Part shown: positions 1 to 8,575 of the stretch, piece after piece
How positions within the stretch are numbered: the first letter of the stretch is position 1
Layout: each line of letters begins with the position of its first letter
From: Desulfospira sp963664655
Lineage (GTDB): Bacteria; Desulfobacterota; Desulfobacteria; Desulfobacterales; Desulfobacteraceae
Direction: 5' to 3'
Length of the DNA stretch: 64,000 nt
Assembly (NCBI GenBank): GCA_963664655.2
Contig: OY761554.1
Coordinates: 558,001 to 622,000 of the forward strand
Notes under the pieces: generated by a model
Databases searched by the model: none
Told to the model about the DNA's origin: nothing
What the model saw: only the letters and a program-made list of their open reading frames with translations
Made by a program: the position numbers and the translations under genes

Positions 1-369
1 GACATTGGCCGGTTTCTGATCATGGGGGCATTGATTGCTGCAACCTTGCAGACCATGGTGGACCGGCAGGTTTTCCTTTCTCCCGGAGCTGTTCCCCTGG
101 TTTCTATCGGGGCCATGATGGTCCTGGCCTTTGTACTGAACCTGTGTTCCGAGGCCGACGCTTTTATCTGTGCATCCTTCAGGCCCATGGGGATTCCCTT
201 GTCGGCCCAGCTGGCCTTCATGGTCCTTGGTCCCATGCTGGATATCAAACTTATCCTCATGTACCTGGGCCTGTTTACCCGGAAAATGATTCTTTTGCTC
301 TGCTTTTTTGTGGTGGCGGCTGTTTTTATGGTCTCGGTCTTTATGGAGATGATTCTCCCATGGATATGA
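1..369 (+). CDS. UPF0718/ArsP_1-type permease, C-terminal part
   Basis: The frame is open from base 1, so the N-terminus lies outside the window. The visible 122 residues hold three hydrophobic helices. The stretch NLCSEADAFICASF is typical of the UPF0718 (YraQ/YcgR, ArsP_1) permease family, in which a cysteine-containing CSEAD-like motif precedes a transmembrane segment. Members are inner-membrane permeases, some exporting organoarsenicals. The stop overlaps the start of the next gene by 10 bases, so the two are translationally coupled, matching the common permease/TIGR03943 gene pair. Substrate is unknown. Family assignment is by motif recognition and context. Confidence 0.75.
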   Translation, partial: DIGRFLIMGALIAATLQTMVDRQVFLSPGAVPLVSIGAMMVLAFVLNLCSEADAFICASFRPMGIPLSAQLAFMVLGPMLDIKLILMYLGLFTRKMILLLCFFVVAAVFMVSVFMEMILPWI

Positions 370-1088
370 ACACCAGGGAAACCCACAGCCGGATACTTCC
401 CCCGGCCATCATGGCGGCCTGGATCGGGGTCTTTATTTACTTATTGATAAACGGCCAGTACCTGCTGTTTCTCAAACCCGATTTCGTGTTTCTTATTCTT
501 GGGGGACTGGCTGTTACCAGCCTGTATCTTTGGGGATTTATAGGAAAGACCCTTCCCATAGACAAAGACCACACCGTAAAGGGTCTCTTTTTGTTACTGC
601 CCATTCTGTTTATCTTCTCAGCAGGGGAAAACAGCCTGGGCTCCTATACCCTGTCCAAACGGCCCATGCTCCACCCGGAGACCGGCCTGGACCGCCCCTT
701 TTCGTCAACGCCGGATACGGCCCGGCCGGCAGCGCCGCCCCAAACGAAATCCGGCCTCATCCCCATTACCCGCCTTATCCGGGAATGGGACGCCTTTGAA
801 GGAAAAAGTGTTAGCATAGAAGGGCTGTTTACAGGAAATGTGGCCGGGCAGGACGGGTTAGGAGCGGTGTTCCGTTATTACGTGACCTGCTGCGCTGCTG
901 ATGCCCAGCCCGTGGGGGTATTCTTAAAAAAAACACCAGATCTGGACTTTGAGGACAATGCCTGGGTCAGGGTCACCGGAACAGTCAATATCATGGAAAG
1001 AGAAGGGTTCCAGGTGATTTTCATGGACCTTGAAAAAATTGAACCCAGGGAAAAACCCTCCAAAAACGCGGCCTATCTTTACAATTAA
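360..1088 (+). CDS. TIGR03943/DUF1980 (YcgQ-like) membrane protein
   Basis: A 242-residue protein. The ATG at 360 is chosen because it overlaps the end of the upstream permease; the frame is open further upstream but that part only shadows the permease. The N-terminal third has two or three membrane segments (about residues 15-35, 40-58 and 72-85). A Pro-rich linker follows, then a C-terminal soluble domain with FRYYVTCCAADAQPVGV, a paired-cysteine motif characteristic of the TIGR03943/DUF1980 family that accompanies UPF0718 permeases. The Cys pair may bind metal (inference). It probably works as the partner of the upstream permease. A degraded copy of part of this gene lies at 14339-14473. 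Confidence 0.75.
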   Translation: MDMNTRETHSRILPPAIMAAWIGVFIYLLINGQYLLFLKPDFVFLILGGLAVTSLYLWGFIGKTLPIDKDHTVKGLFLLLPILFIFSAGENSLGSYTLSKRPMLHPETGLDRPFSSTPDTARPAAPPQTKSGLIPITRLIREWDAFEGKSVSIEGLFTGNVAGQDGLGAVFRYYVTCCAADAQPVGVFLKKTPDLDFEDNAWVRVTGTVNIMEREGFQVIFMDLEKIEPREKPSKNAAYLYN

Positions 1089-1312
1089 CCAGGCTTTCGC
1101 CCTTCTGCAGCTGGAAACCGGATTTCAAAGGCCAAACCCTCTACGGCATTGTCCATAAGATTTGAAATGGCCGTAGACACCATGGCCGTATCCGCCCGGA
1201 TCGTGGCCGGGCTCTCAATCACGGTTTCAAGTGCCAACTGCTTCTGGTCCAGCATGGGGGCAAACCGGTCTTGGAGTTTCGGGACCAGATGATCAAGGCG
1301 GACCGGTTCCAT
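1085..1312 (-). pseudogene. histidine kinase remnant with internal deletion
   Basis: This 75-codon frame matches two separated pieces of the intact kinase encoded at 2698-4134. It begins MEPVRLDHL, runs through the sequence leading to the N-box (SNLMDNAV), then jumps directly to the last residues (EGLAFEIRFP). The part with the rest of the N-box and the G-boxes has been deleted, about 270 bases compared with the intact gene. Everything upstream (sensor, HAMP, H-box) is also missing. It cannot act as a kinase. It is a decayed paralogue or partial duplication, not a gene. Confidence 0.85.
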
Positions 1313-1386
1313 ATCCGTAATTCCGGGGACCTTACTTATTTATTGACAAGGATTAAAGTATTTGTTTAAATTCCACCATTGCACGA

Positions 1387-1596
1387 ATGGCGAGGGCGGT
1401 TGCCCCTGGTTTTCCTCATCACATCACACAAAGGGGAAACAGACGGCAAAAGACATTTTTTAGCGATCAAGACTATAACTCATATCTGGTTTTGATGGCG
1501 GGATGGTGCGCCAAATATGAAATCGAAATATGGGCCTATTGTCTAATGCCCAATCACACCCACCTGGTTGCAGTTCCTGAAACCAATGTAAGTTAA
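1387..1596 (+). pseudogene. truncated REP-associated (Y1/HUH) transposase
   Basis: The 69 residues match the N-terminus of REP-associated tyrosine transposases (RAYT, Y1_Tnp family). They show ARAVAPGFPHHITQRGNRRQ, then the metal-binding HUH motif in CLMPNHTHLVAVP. The frame stops soon after the HUH motif, so the region expected to hold the catalytic tyrosine is missing. The following 220 bases do not restore the frame. The enzyme is therefore inactive, although relatives elsewhere in the genome could act on palindromic repeats such as those in this window (inference). Confidence 0.85.
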
Positions 1597-1818
1597 CATA
1601 CAATGAATTTAAACATTTCCGTCGCTTTTATCTTTCCGATCCATCAGAATTCCAACCCTAAAAAATAATAATTTTGAATTAAAGCTTATACATTGAAAAT
1701 GTTGGTCATGTTGGTTATTATAAGGATAATATGTGTGGGCGGTTATTACCTAAACAGTTAAGCCGTCTGGTTTCTGCCCTTTAGGATATGACGATTGTAT
1801 TAGCATAGGAGTTGTCAG
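1597..1818. other. AT-rich intergenic region before the toxin-antitoxin pair
   Basis: About 220 bases with no supportable gene. It begins with sequence following the broken transposase and ends just before the antitoxin start. I saw no clear promoter dyad, although autoregulation of a Phd-type module would be expected here. Confidence 0.4.
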
Positions 1819-2043
1819 ATGACAGCATTAAATATTCATGAAGCCAAAACCCAATTTTCGTCAGTGATTTCCACTGTAGAAAAAACAGGAGAGGCGGTGA
1901 TCATTTGTAAATACGGCAAGGCTGTTGCCAAAATTGTTCCGTTCTCCCAACATTCCAGGACCCAAACTTCTGATCGCCTGAAGAATGTTGAATTTTTAAG
2001 TGACCCTACCCTGGGCACGGAAGATGAGTGGGATGATGCCTAA
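1819..2043 (+). CDS. Phd/YefM-family antitoxin
   Basis: A 74-residue protein with the classic opening of prevent-host-death antitoxins: IHEAKTQFSSVISTVEKTGE followed by VIICKYGKAVAKIVPF. This is the N-terminal dimerisation and DNA-binding fold. The acidic tail (GTEDEWDD) is the usual toxin-neutralising segment. A likely Shine-Dalgarno, AGGAG, lies just upstream of the ATG. It overlaps the start of the PIN toxin gene, as is usual for type II modules. It should neutralise the toxin and repress its own promoter (family knowledge). Confidence 0.9.
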   Translation: MTALNIHEAKTQFSSVISTVEKTGEAVIICKYGKAVAKIVPFSQHSRTQTSDRLKNVEFLSDPTLGTEDEWDDA

Positions 2044-2422
2044 ATTGCTTCTTGATACGTGTGGATTGCTATGGCTTGCCGCCGGCAGCAACAGACTGTC
2101 AAACGATACACTGCATGCCATTGACAATGCCTCTATTGTCTATGTTTCTGCCATTTCCGCATGGGAAATCAGTCTAAAAGCTGAACGGGGACAGCTGAAT
2201 CTTCCCATGCCGGCGCACGAATGGTTTGTTTTGGCCCTTGAACAGCACTCGCTGGTTCTGGCGTCACTGGATTTAGATGTTCTTTTTGCGGCCAACCAAC
2301 TGCCATGGCACCACCGGGACCCGGCTGACCGGTTTATCATAGCGACCGCAATGAAAAAAGGGGCGGTCATTGTAACAGGGGATAACAAATTTTCCATGTA
2401 TGAGGTCAATATCATATGTTAA
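2033..2422 (+). CDS. PIN-domain ribonuclease toxin (VapC-like)
   Basis: About 129 residues from the ATG at 2033, or 128 from 2036; both overlap the antitoxin end. The PIN fold is visible: LLLDTCGLLWLA carries the first acidic residue, SAISAWEISLKAERGQL the conserved Glu segment, and HHRDPADRFIIATA plus VTGDNKF the remaining Asp residues. These acidic residues coordinate Mg/Mn for RNA cleavage. It forms a type II toxin-antitoxin pair with the upstream Phd protein. It lies in a remnant-rich region, consistent with acquisition by transfer. Confidence 0.9.
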   Translation: MMPKLLLDTCGLLWLAAGSNRLSNDTLHAIDNASIVYVSAISAWEISLKAERGQLNLPMPAHEWFVLALEQHSLVLASLDLDVLFAANQLPWHHRDPADRFIIATAMKKGAVIVTGDNKFSMYEVNIIC

Positions 2423-2697
2423 TCATCAGCCCCCCCTCTTCCCGACCCCAGAAAGTATCCCCTGCTCACTTTCCCGCCTGCCCACTTTCTCACTGTCCTA
2501 CCCGTCCCAACCTGTTCACATCAAAAAATAAGGACCCGCTGGTCTGTCCAAAATTTGCCTAAAAGATAGATGCTATTCCCTTTTTTCAAGTTTCTGTCCT
2601 TCAGGGTATGAATACAACGTAAGTTTTTATTCTCAGTTTTTCAAAGTTGTTTTTTATCCCCGCAACCGATCTGACACCGAAGCCCCAGCCGGGCGGT

Positions 2698-4134
2698 TCA
2701 GACTGGAAACCGGACTTCAAAGGCCAGGCCTTCCGATGAATTGAACGTCCTTATGCTGCCTTTGCAGTGCTCGATCTGTTTTTGGACAATGGAAAGCCCT
2801 AAGCCGGATCCATAAGGACCTTCAGTATCTTTCAGGCGGTAAAACGGCTCAAACAGATTCTCCAGTTCCCGGGGCTCAAGCCTGCGAAAAGTGTTGGCAA
2901 CGGTCAGTACAACGGCCTGCTCCAACTTTGTTTTTTCAAGGCTTGTTTTTTTTAAAGCCACCCTGATCCGGCCTTTTTCCCCGGTGTATTTCACTGCATT
3001 GTCAATGAGATTTGAGATGGCTGTAACCACCATGGTTTTATCTCCCAAAATCGTGGCCGGGCCTTCTATAACGGTTTCAAACTCAAGCTGCTTCTGGTCC
3101 AGCATGGGGCCAAACCGGTCCTGAATTTCGGGAATCAGGTGATCCAGGCGGACCGGTTCCATATCCGGCTCCCGGGATCGCAGTTCCATTCTGGACAGGG
3201 TTAGAATCCGGTCGATAAGATCATCCAGGACTTGAATATCCTCATCTACCTGATCCATGTACTTTAAAATTTTGTTCCGGTCCGGATTTTCAGTCTGGTT
3301 TAAATCCTCCCAGACCCGGTCCAGACGGTCCCGGATAAGCTGGACGGAAACCGTTATCCGGGCCAGAGGGCTTCGAAGCTCATGGGAGATATTGGCGGTC
3401 AGCTCCCGGCTGTCTCGGATCATTTTTTCCAGTTTGGCGGCCATGAAATTAAAAGATTGGGCAAGGCCGGCGATTTCATCATTTCCCTTTACAGGGGTTC
3501 TTTGGGACAGGTCCCCTCGTGCAAAGGCCAGGGCCGTCTGGTTAAGCCGGTTGATCCGCCGGGTAACGGTTCTGGCCAGGGGAATAAGGGAAACGGCAAT
3601 GACAAGGCCGATGACCAGAAGCCCGATCAAGAAAATCCGACGCGGTTTTTCAGGATAGGCTTTTGTAAAATGAAGGTGGAGGAAAAATTCGTTTTCCCCC
3701 TGGGTCAGCCGCACGGTTGCGCCATATTCAAGCCGCCGCCCGGACAAAAAGTACAGGTCAATGCCGTCTTCGGATACTGGTGTGTGTTTAAAAAACGGCT
3801 CCGGGTTTGATTCCAGCCCCGGCGAGGGGCGGCCAAAGACCAGGCAGCCGTCTGTATCCGTGATCCAGGCAACGGCTTTGAAAATAGCGGCATATTGCGA
3901 AATAAGGCGGATTACCGATTCATTACCGCCCACCGCCGGTTCAGGGTCAGAATCAATCCGGTCCTGGACCACCTGTCTTAAAAAAACCAGCTTTGCCCGG
4001 GACTGTTCTTTAAAATAATCCCGGAATAAATGGCCGGCGGTGGCCATAAACAGGATCAGAATCAGGACCTCCGTGACCAGGAGAACCCCGATAAAGATGA
4101 ACAGCATCCGGGTATAGAACCGTTTGATTTTCAT
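2698..4134 (-). CDS. Cpx-like sensor histidine kinase
   Basis: A 478-residue inner-membrane kinase. The ATG at 4134 forms an ATGA overlap with the stop of the response regulator, so this start is preferred to the upstream in-frame ATG at 4167. Order: membrane helix 1 (about 10-33), periplasmic sensor (about 35-165), membrane helix 2 (about 168-188), HAMP, H-box with ISHELRSPLARI, N-box SNLIDNAVKYTG, G-box GSGLGLSIV. The HELRSPLARI box resembles CpxA. It is co-transcribed behind its cognate regulator and divergent from a Spy/CpxP-like gene, so it probably senses envelope stress. A broken relative lies at 1085-1312. Confidence 0.9.
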   Translation of the reverse strand: MKIKRFYTRMLFIFIGVLLVTEVLILILFMATAGHLFRDYFKEQSRAKLVFLRQVVQDRIDSDPEPAVGGNESVIRLISQYAAIFKAVAWITDTDGCLVFGRPSPGLESNPEPFFKHTPVSEDGIDLYFLSGRRLEYGATVRLTQGENEFFLHLHFTKAYPEKPRRIFLIGLLVIGLVIAVSLIPLARTVTRRINRLNQTALAFARGDLSQRTPVKGNDEIAGLAQSFNFMAAKLEKMIRDSRELTANISHELRSPLARITVSVQLIRDRLDRVWEDLNQTENPDRNKILKYMDQVDEDIQVLDDLIDRILTLSRMELRSREPDMEPVRLDHLIPEIQDRFGPMLDQKQLEFETVIEGPATILGDKTMVVTAISNLIDNAVKYTGEKGRIRVALKKTSLEKTKLEQAVVLTVANTFRRLEPRELENLFEPFYRLKDTEGPYGSGLGLSIVQKQIEHCKGSIRTFNSSEGLAFEVRFPV

Positions 4135-4844
4135 TGGTCCCCGGCAAACATATACCCGGTTCCCCATACGGTTTTAATCCGCTTTGGGGAGGCCGGGTCT
4201 TTTTCAATCTTGGCCCGCAGCTTGCTGATGTGGATGTCCACACTCCGGTCAAATGCCATGAAATCCCGGCCCTGGGCCATGGTCATGATCTGGTCCCGGC
4301 TGAGGACCTGGTTGGGGTGCTTCATCAATGCCTTTAGAATCTTGAATTCCGTGGTGGACAGGTCCATGGTCCGGCCGTCGGCCGCTATGGTAAACGCGGC
4401 CGTGTTCAGGACCAGGGAGCCGGCTTTGATCAGATGGCCGGAAGCGGTCTTTTGCCCCTGACCATCAAGGGGGTCCCGATGGGGCTGCCGCCGGAGTACA
4501 GCCTTGATCCGGGCCAGCAGCTCCCGGGGATTAAAGGGTTTGGGCAGGTAATCATCCGCGCCCAGTTCCAGCCCCACGATCCGGTCGGTCTCATCTCCCC
4601 TTGCCGTGAGCATAATGACCGGCAGGTCATGGCCGGCCCTGATCTCCCTTAATACTTCTAAACCGTCTTTGCCCGGCAGCATATAGTCCAGGATAATCAG
4701 GTCACAGGAAAGCGGCCCGATCTTTTCGGCCGCATTGAGGCCGTCGGGCAGGGATAAAACCTTAAACCCGTTTCCCTCCAGGTAATCGGACAACAGTTCA
4801 ATTAATTTTGCATCATCGTCTATGATCAGAATGGTGGCACTCAT
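4131..4844 (-). CDS. OmpR/PhoB-family response regulator, CpxR-like
   Basis: A 237-residue regulator. The receiver domain (1-120) has the acidic pair in IIDDD, the phosphoacceptor Asp in LIILDYMLPGKDG, and the conserved Lys in LPKPFNPRE. The C-terminal winged helix (about 140-235) reads LSTTEFKILKALMKHPNQVLSRDQI and ends with VWGTGYMF. It is first in a two-gene operon with the kinase. GTAAA direct repeats in its upstream region, spaced like CpxR boxes, suggest autoregulation and control of the divergent Spy-like operon (inference). Confidence 0.92.
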   Translation of the reverse strand: MSATILIIDDDAKLIELLSDYLEGNGFKVLSLPDGLNAAEKIGPLSCDLIILDYMLPGKDGLEVLREIRAGHDLPVIMLTARGDETDRIVGLELGADDYLPKPFNPRELLARIKAVLRRQPHRDPLDGQGQKTASGHLIKAGSLVLNTAAFTIAADGRTMDLSTTEFKILKALMKHPNQVLSRDQIMTMAQGRDFMAFDRSVDIHISKLRAKIEKDPASPKRIKTVWGTGYMFAGDQ

Positions 4845-4873
4845 GAAATGACCATAACGCGTTTTAAAAAGCT

Positions 4874-4899
4874 TTTACAGCGGATTTACATTTTTTTAC
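4874..4899 (-). promoter_or_regulatory. CpxR-like box: three GTAAA direct repeats
   Basis: On the minus strand, GTAAA occurs three times, at 4899-4895, 4889-4885 and 4878-4874. The first pair is separated by exactly 5 bases (GTAAA-N5-GTAAA, the published CpxR consensus) and the second by 6. The site lies between the divergent response-regulator and Spy-like genes, where an autoregulatory operator would be expected. Seen directly; function is inferred. Confidence 0.6.
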
Positions 4900-4999
4900 A
4901 TTTTAGAAGAAACTAATTTACAACTGCCCCTTATCCTGACCCTGTCCTGGGAAAAAATTCTTTTATCAGGGCCTTAACCCTTAAAAAAGGAGACCGACA

Positions 5000-5530
5000 A
5001 TGTTCAAAAAAAAGAGAAAAGGATTGATTGGGGTGGGAGTGATCGTTCTGATGATCGCAGGCACGGGCTGGTTCATGGCGGCCGGTGCCTTCGGGCCGGA
5101 TTGTGACCGTGGGTTCTCCAGGCGCGGCATGCCTGATTTTGTTAAAGGGGAAATCGGCGAATTCATGCTCTGGCGGCTTGACAAAAAGATGGCCCGCCTG
5201 GACCTTTCAGACAACCAGCAGGCCGCCTACGGCACATTAAGGAAACATCTGCAGGAAACCATTGAAACCGGCATGGACAGCAGGACAGCCCTTCGCGAGC
5301 AGGTCATGGGCGAATTTGAAAAACCGGAGCCCGACCTGTCTTCGGTGATCACCGGCATTCAGTTTCACCTGGACCGGATGTCCGGCCTGGCAACCGAAAG
5401 CCTAAGCCTGATGGACCAATTTTATGCCACCCTTGACCCGGAACAGCAGGCCAGGATCGCCACGGGCATCAAAGAAAAGATAGAGGCCCGTCAAAACGGC
5501 GGCTACCGCCAGGCAAAGGAGGCCGACTGA
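5000..5530 (+). CDS. Spy/CpxP-like periplasmic protein
   Basis: A 176-residue protein with one N-terminal hydrophobic segment (about 8-30) that exports or anchors it. The rest is alpha-helical and charged. Two LTxxQ-like repeats, LDLSDNQQAAY and LDPEQQARI, mark the Spy/CpxP (heavy-metal resistance/periplasmic chaperone) family. A strong AAGGAGA precedes the ATG. It is divergent from the Cpx-like kinase and regulator with a CpxR-like box between them, so it likely buffers misfolded envelope proteins or damps the kinase. Its stop overlaps the start of the flavodoxin gene by one base. Confidence 0.75.
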   Translation: MFKKKRKGLIGVGVIVLMIAGTGWFMAAGAFGPDCDRGFSRRGMPDFVKGEIGEFMLWRLDKKMARLDLSDNQQAAYGTLRKHLQETIETGMDSRTALREQVMGEFEKPEPDLSSVITGIQFHLDRMSGLATESLSLMDQFYATLDPEQQARIATGIKEKIEARQNGGYRQAKEAD

Positions 5531-6210
5531 TGGAACCTATGACCCGAAGAACCTTTGCCGTCACCACGGCCAAAACCGCTGGAGCCTTAGCCTTTGCCTC
5601 GGTCCTTGGCATGGGCGGCGGCCTGCCGGAAACGGTCCTGGCATCGGGTTCAAATTTTTTGGGATCCAATGCCCAGGGAAAAGGGAAAAAAATTTTAATC
5701 GCCTATGAAAGCATGTTCGGCAGCACCTCAGAGGTGGCCCAGGCCATGGCGGACGTTCTGTGCCAAAAAGGCGTATCCGTAGATGTGCGGCAGATGAAGA
5801 CCGTCACAAGCCCAGAGGGGTATGACGGGGCCATTCTGGGCAGTGCGGTCAGAAGCGCCTCCTGGCTTCCCGGTGCCGTTGATTTTGCCCAAAAACACCA
5901 GGACACCTTAAGCCGGATCCCTGTGGCCTATTTCCTGACCTGCCTTGCCCTGTACCATGAGACGCCCGAGGCAGGCCAAACAGCCCTGTCATATTTTGAT
6001 CCGGTTCTTATGGCGGCACCAAAAATCAAACCCCGATCCGTCCAGGCCTTTGCCGGAAAACTGGACTATGCGCCCATGAATTTCATCATGCAACAAATCA
6101 TGAAATCCAAAATGAAGAAAAAAGGGGTCCCTGAAGGCGATCACCGGGATTTTGAAAAAATTTCCGCCTGGACCCGGACCCGGGCCTGGGAAGTGCTGAG
6201 CAGCACATGA
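5530..6210 (+). CDS. exported flavodoxin-domain protein (HemG-like fold)
   Basis: A 226-residue protein. The N-terminus MTRRTFAVTTAKTAGALAFA resembles a twin-arginine signal, RR followed by a hydrophobic stretch. The mature part opens with the flavodoxin FMN-phosphate loop, ILIAYESMFGSTSEVAQAMA, followed by YDGAILGSAVRSASWLPGA, as in Flavodoxin_5/HemG-like proteins. A flavodoxin exported with its cofactor would fit the Tat route. It is translationally coupled (TGATG) to the Spy-like gene, so it is probably part of the same stress regulon. The electron partner is unknown. HemG activity is not claimed. Confidence 0.75.
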   Translation: MEPMTRRTFAVTTAKTAGALAFASVLGMGGGLPETVLASGSNFLGSNAQGKGKKILIAYESMFGSTSEVAQAMADVLCQKGVSVDVRQMKTVTSPEGYDGAILGSAVRSASWLPGAVDFAQKHQDTLSRIPVAYFLTCLALYHETPEAGQTALSYFDPVLMAAPKIKPRSVQAFAGKLDYAPMNFIMQQIMKSKMKKKGVPEGDHRDFEKISAWTRTRAWEVLSST

Positions 6211-6332
6211 CCTTTTTTGGTAAGGCGGTCATATAAAATTTCTTGACAAGGGGAAAAAACTTAAAGTAATAAGTCAACGACAATCAGCGGTTGAAATCGC
6301 GGAAAAATCAGTTAAGGCAGTTATAAAATCAC

Positions 6333-6388
6333 AAAGGCCAGGAAGGCCGGACCGGTAATAAGGTCACGGCGTCCTGGCCTTTTTTTAA
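6333..6388 (+). terminator. rho-independent terminator
   Basis: An 11-base stem (AAAGGCCAGGA, 6333-6343, pairing with TCCTGGCCTTT, 6372-6382) is followed by a run of T. It ends the Spy-like/flavodoxin operon. The loop is long at 28 bases. Confidence 0.7.
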
Positions 6389-6431
6389 TGGAAGGGTTTT
6401 AACACAGGAACAAGTTAAAATACAAATCAAG

Positions 6432-7508
6432 ATGATTAGAAGATGCATCAATGTGATAAAAAAAAATAAAGGTTCGGCAACATCCGGATCCAGTGATAAT
6501 GCCTCCTTAGATGAAAGAGTGGATATACGGTATGATAATGCCAATGGAGACTCCCTTTTCAAAGACATCAACATCAGGCCGGGACTTCAACTAACCATCT
6601 CGAACTCCCAATGTCCTCAAGGTTCTCGAACCGTACATGAAATTGAACGGGCCCCCATAAGCCTGGGTTACAATATCCGCCATCCCATCAGATGCACCAT
6701 AACCCACGGCCGCAAAAAAGGAGAAATCTTTGAGCGGTCACCGGGAAACAGTGTGTTAAGTTACCTGCCGGAAACGTCCTGTATCATTGAGACCCCGCCA
6801 TGTGAGCAAATCCTTGGCATATCCATTCACTTTTCGGTGGATACGTTCAGGGGGCTTTTTAATGAGGTCCCCGAATGTCTTGCAAAACTCATTGACAAAC
6901 CCAGGGCTTCACATCCAAGGCAACACCATTTTTATCAGCAGTCCCCCTTTAATTCGGAAACCTTTCTGATCCTCCAGCAAATAATGGCCTGCCCGTATCA
7001 TGGCGAGATCCGCAGGCTGTTTATCGAAGCAAAGATCATGGAGCTGGTGGCACTCAAGATGGTGGAAATGGGAGATGTCCGTCAACCGGAGCCGCCGAAC
7101 TGGACTCACCGGGATACGGAACGGATTAAAGAAGCCTATCAAATCCTTTTGGATAAAATTGCGCATCCACCAAGCCTTGGTGACCTGGGCCGCCAGGTGG
7201 GAATTAACCGCAACAAACTCAACCATGGTTTTAAACAAATTTACGGGGATACCGTGTTTAACGTTCTTCGAAATATCCGGCTGTACAATGCATGGGAACT
7301 CTTATTAAACTCTGAAACAAGTCTTGTGGAGATCGCATTGATGGTTGGCTATAACAACCAGGCAAACTTTACCAACGCGTTTCGCAGGCATTTTGGAAAA
7401 ACCCCCAACGCCGTCCGGCAGGAAAGCCTGTGTTTGTGCAGGACACACAAAACAATGTGCCTGTCGCAAAAGACCTCCCCCCACTTTGAACCCTATACTT
7501 CCCCCTAA
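6432..7508 (+). CDS. AraC-family regulator, PchR-like
   Basis: A 358-residue regulator. The C-terminal 100 residues hold two helix-turn-helix units, LGDLGRQVGINRNKLNHGFK and LVEIALMVGYNNQANFTNAF, ending with the AraC signature FGKTPNAVR. The phrase NRNKLNxGFK followed by a VFNVLRNIRL-like segment is typical of PchR-type regulators, which control siderophore receptors after binding the ferric chelate. The N-terminal 230 residues would be the ligand domain. It precedes a methyltransferase, a TonB receptor and an ABC importer, which it probably regulates. The start is uncertain because the Shine-Dalgarno is weak. Confidence 0.85.
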   Translation: MIRRCINVIKKNKGSATSGSSDNASLDERVDIRYDNANGDSLFKDINIRPGLQLTISNSQCPQGSRTVHEIERAPISLGYNIRHPIRCTITHGRKKGEIFERSPGNSVLSYLPETSCIIETPPCEQILGISIHFSVDTFRGLFNEVPECLAKLIDKPRASHPRQHHFYQQSPFNSETFLILQQIMACPYHGEIRRLFIEAKIMELVALKMVEMGDVRQPEPPNWTHRDTERIKEAYQILLDKIAHPPSLGDLGRQVGINRNKLNHGFKQIYGDTVFNVLRNIRLYNAWELLLNSETSLVEIALMVGYNNQANFTNAFRRHFGKTPNAVRQESLCLCRTHKTMCLSQKTSPHFEPYTSP

Positions 7509-7558
7509 AACGGATTAATTCCTGCAGGAACCATTTATCATTAAAGGGAGAAGTTGTC

Positions 7559-8575
7559 GTGAGTTTACCCAAAATTAATGTCAGCCCCGAACGGCTGTAT
7601 AAAATGTGCCATGCGTCCACAAAGTCGAGATTACTGGTTACGGCCATTGAGCTGAAAATTTTTAACCATTTGTCCGATCCCAAAACATCAGACCAGGTAG
7701 CCCAGGCCATTAACGGTCATCCTGAAAATACAATGCTCTTGTTAAATGCGCTGGTCTCATGCCGGCTGCTGCACAAACATAAAGGCCGCTATCAAAATAC
7801 ACCATTGGCCCAGACATTCCTGGTGGAAGGCGGACCGGTTGACTTGGCAGAAGGGCTGCTCAATCAAACCGCAATGATCGAAAAGGTAAACCAGGAACTT
7901 TCCACACTGGTTCTGGAAGGTCCGGCCAATCATTTTTTTAATGACGCGCCGGATTCCGAGGAAAGGTGGGCCAGGCATGCCTCCTGGATTGCCAACACGG
8001 CAAGGGCCGGCATGGCACAGCAGATGTCTGATATTGTTTCAGGCCTTCCTGAGTTTCCCGGATTCCGTAAAATGCTCGATTTAGGCGGCGGACCCGGAAT
8101 ATTTTGTATTGCCATGGTGGACAAACATCCGGTCATGAAAGGCGTGGTTTTTGACCGCAAGCCCGTGGTGGACGTCGCAGCATCGTTTATTAAAGAATAT
8201 AAACTGGAAAAACGGGTAGGGGTTCTTGCCGGGGATTATAATAAAGATTCCATTGGTGACGGCTATGACTTTATTTGGGCAAGCGCTTCATTAAACTTTG
8301 CCCAAAATAATATGGAGACCGTCATGGGGAAGATATACAACGCCCTTAATCCCAACGGGGTGTTTATTAACCTGTCCGAGGGAATTACGGATGAGGGAAC
8401 CAGCCCTGAATTCTATACCCTTTATAAGGCCGGATGGGCCATGAGCAGCCCTGTAAAGGCTTTTGAACAGGGATTTATCGCTGACGCCATGCTGAACGCG
8501 GGATTTAAAAGCGTCAGATCAAGGACCCTGGATACCGGTTGGGGCCAAAGGGATCTTGACATAGCCCGGAAATAG
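7559..8575 (+). CDS. SAM-dependent O-methyltransferase (Methyltransf_2 type)
   Basis: A 338-residue protein starting at GTG, 9 bases after AAAGGGAG. The N-terminal winged-helix dimerisation domain (about 15-100) contains NHLSDPKTSDQVAQAI. The Rossmann methyltransferase domain has motif I MLDLGGGPGIFCIA and an acidic motif at VVFDRKPVVDVA. The architecture matches plant and bacterial O-methyltransferases of the acetylserotonin/hydroxyneurosporene class. Its position between a PchR-like regulator and a TonB receptor suggests that it modifies a metal chelator or a tetrapyrrole (inference). No other biosynthetic genes are present locally. Confidence 0.85.
   Translation: MSLPKINVSPERLYKMCHASTKSRLLVTAIELKIFNHLSDPKTSDQVAQAINGHPENTMLLLNALVSCRLLHKHKGRYQNTPLAQTFLVEGGPVDLAEGLLNQTAMIEKVNQELSTLVLEGPANHFFNDAPDSEERWARHASWIANTARAGMAQQMSDIVSGLPEFPGFRKMLDLGGGPGIFCIAMVDKHPVMKGVVFDRKPVVDVAASFIKEYKLEKRVGVLAGDYNKDSIGDGYDFIWASASLNFAQNNMETVMGKIYNALNPNGVFINLSEGITDEGTSPEFYTLYKAGWAMSSPVKAFEQGFIADAMLNAGFKSVRSRTLDTGWGQRDLDIARK

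Noticed and set aside
144..359. Long N-terminal extension of the TIGR03943 protein
   Set aside because: It overlaps the permease gene out of frame; the ATG at 360 gives a normal family N-terminus and a usual coupled overlap.
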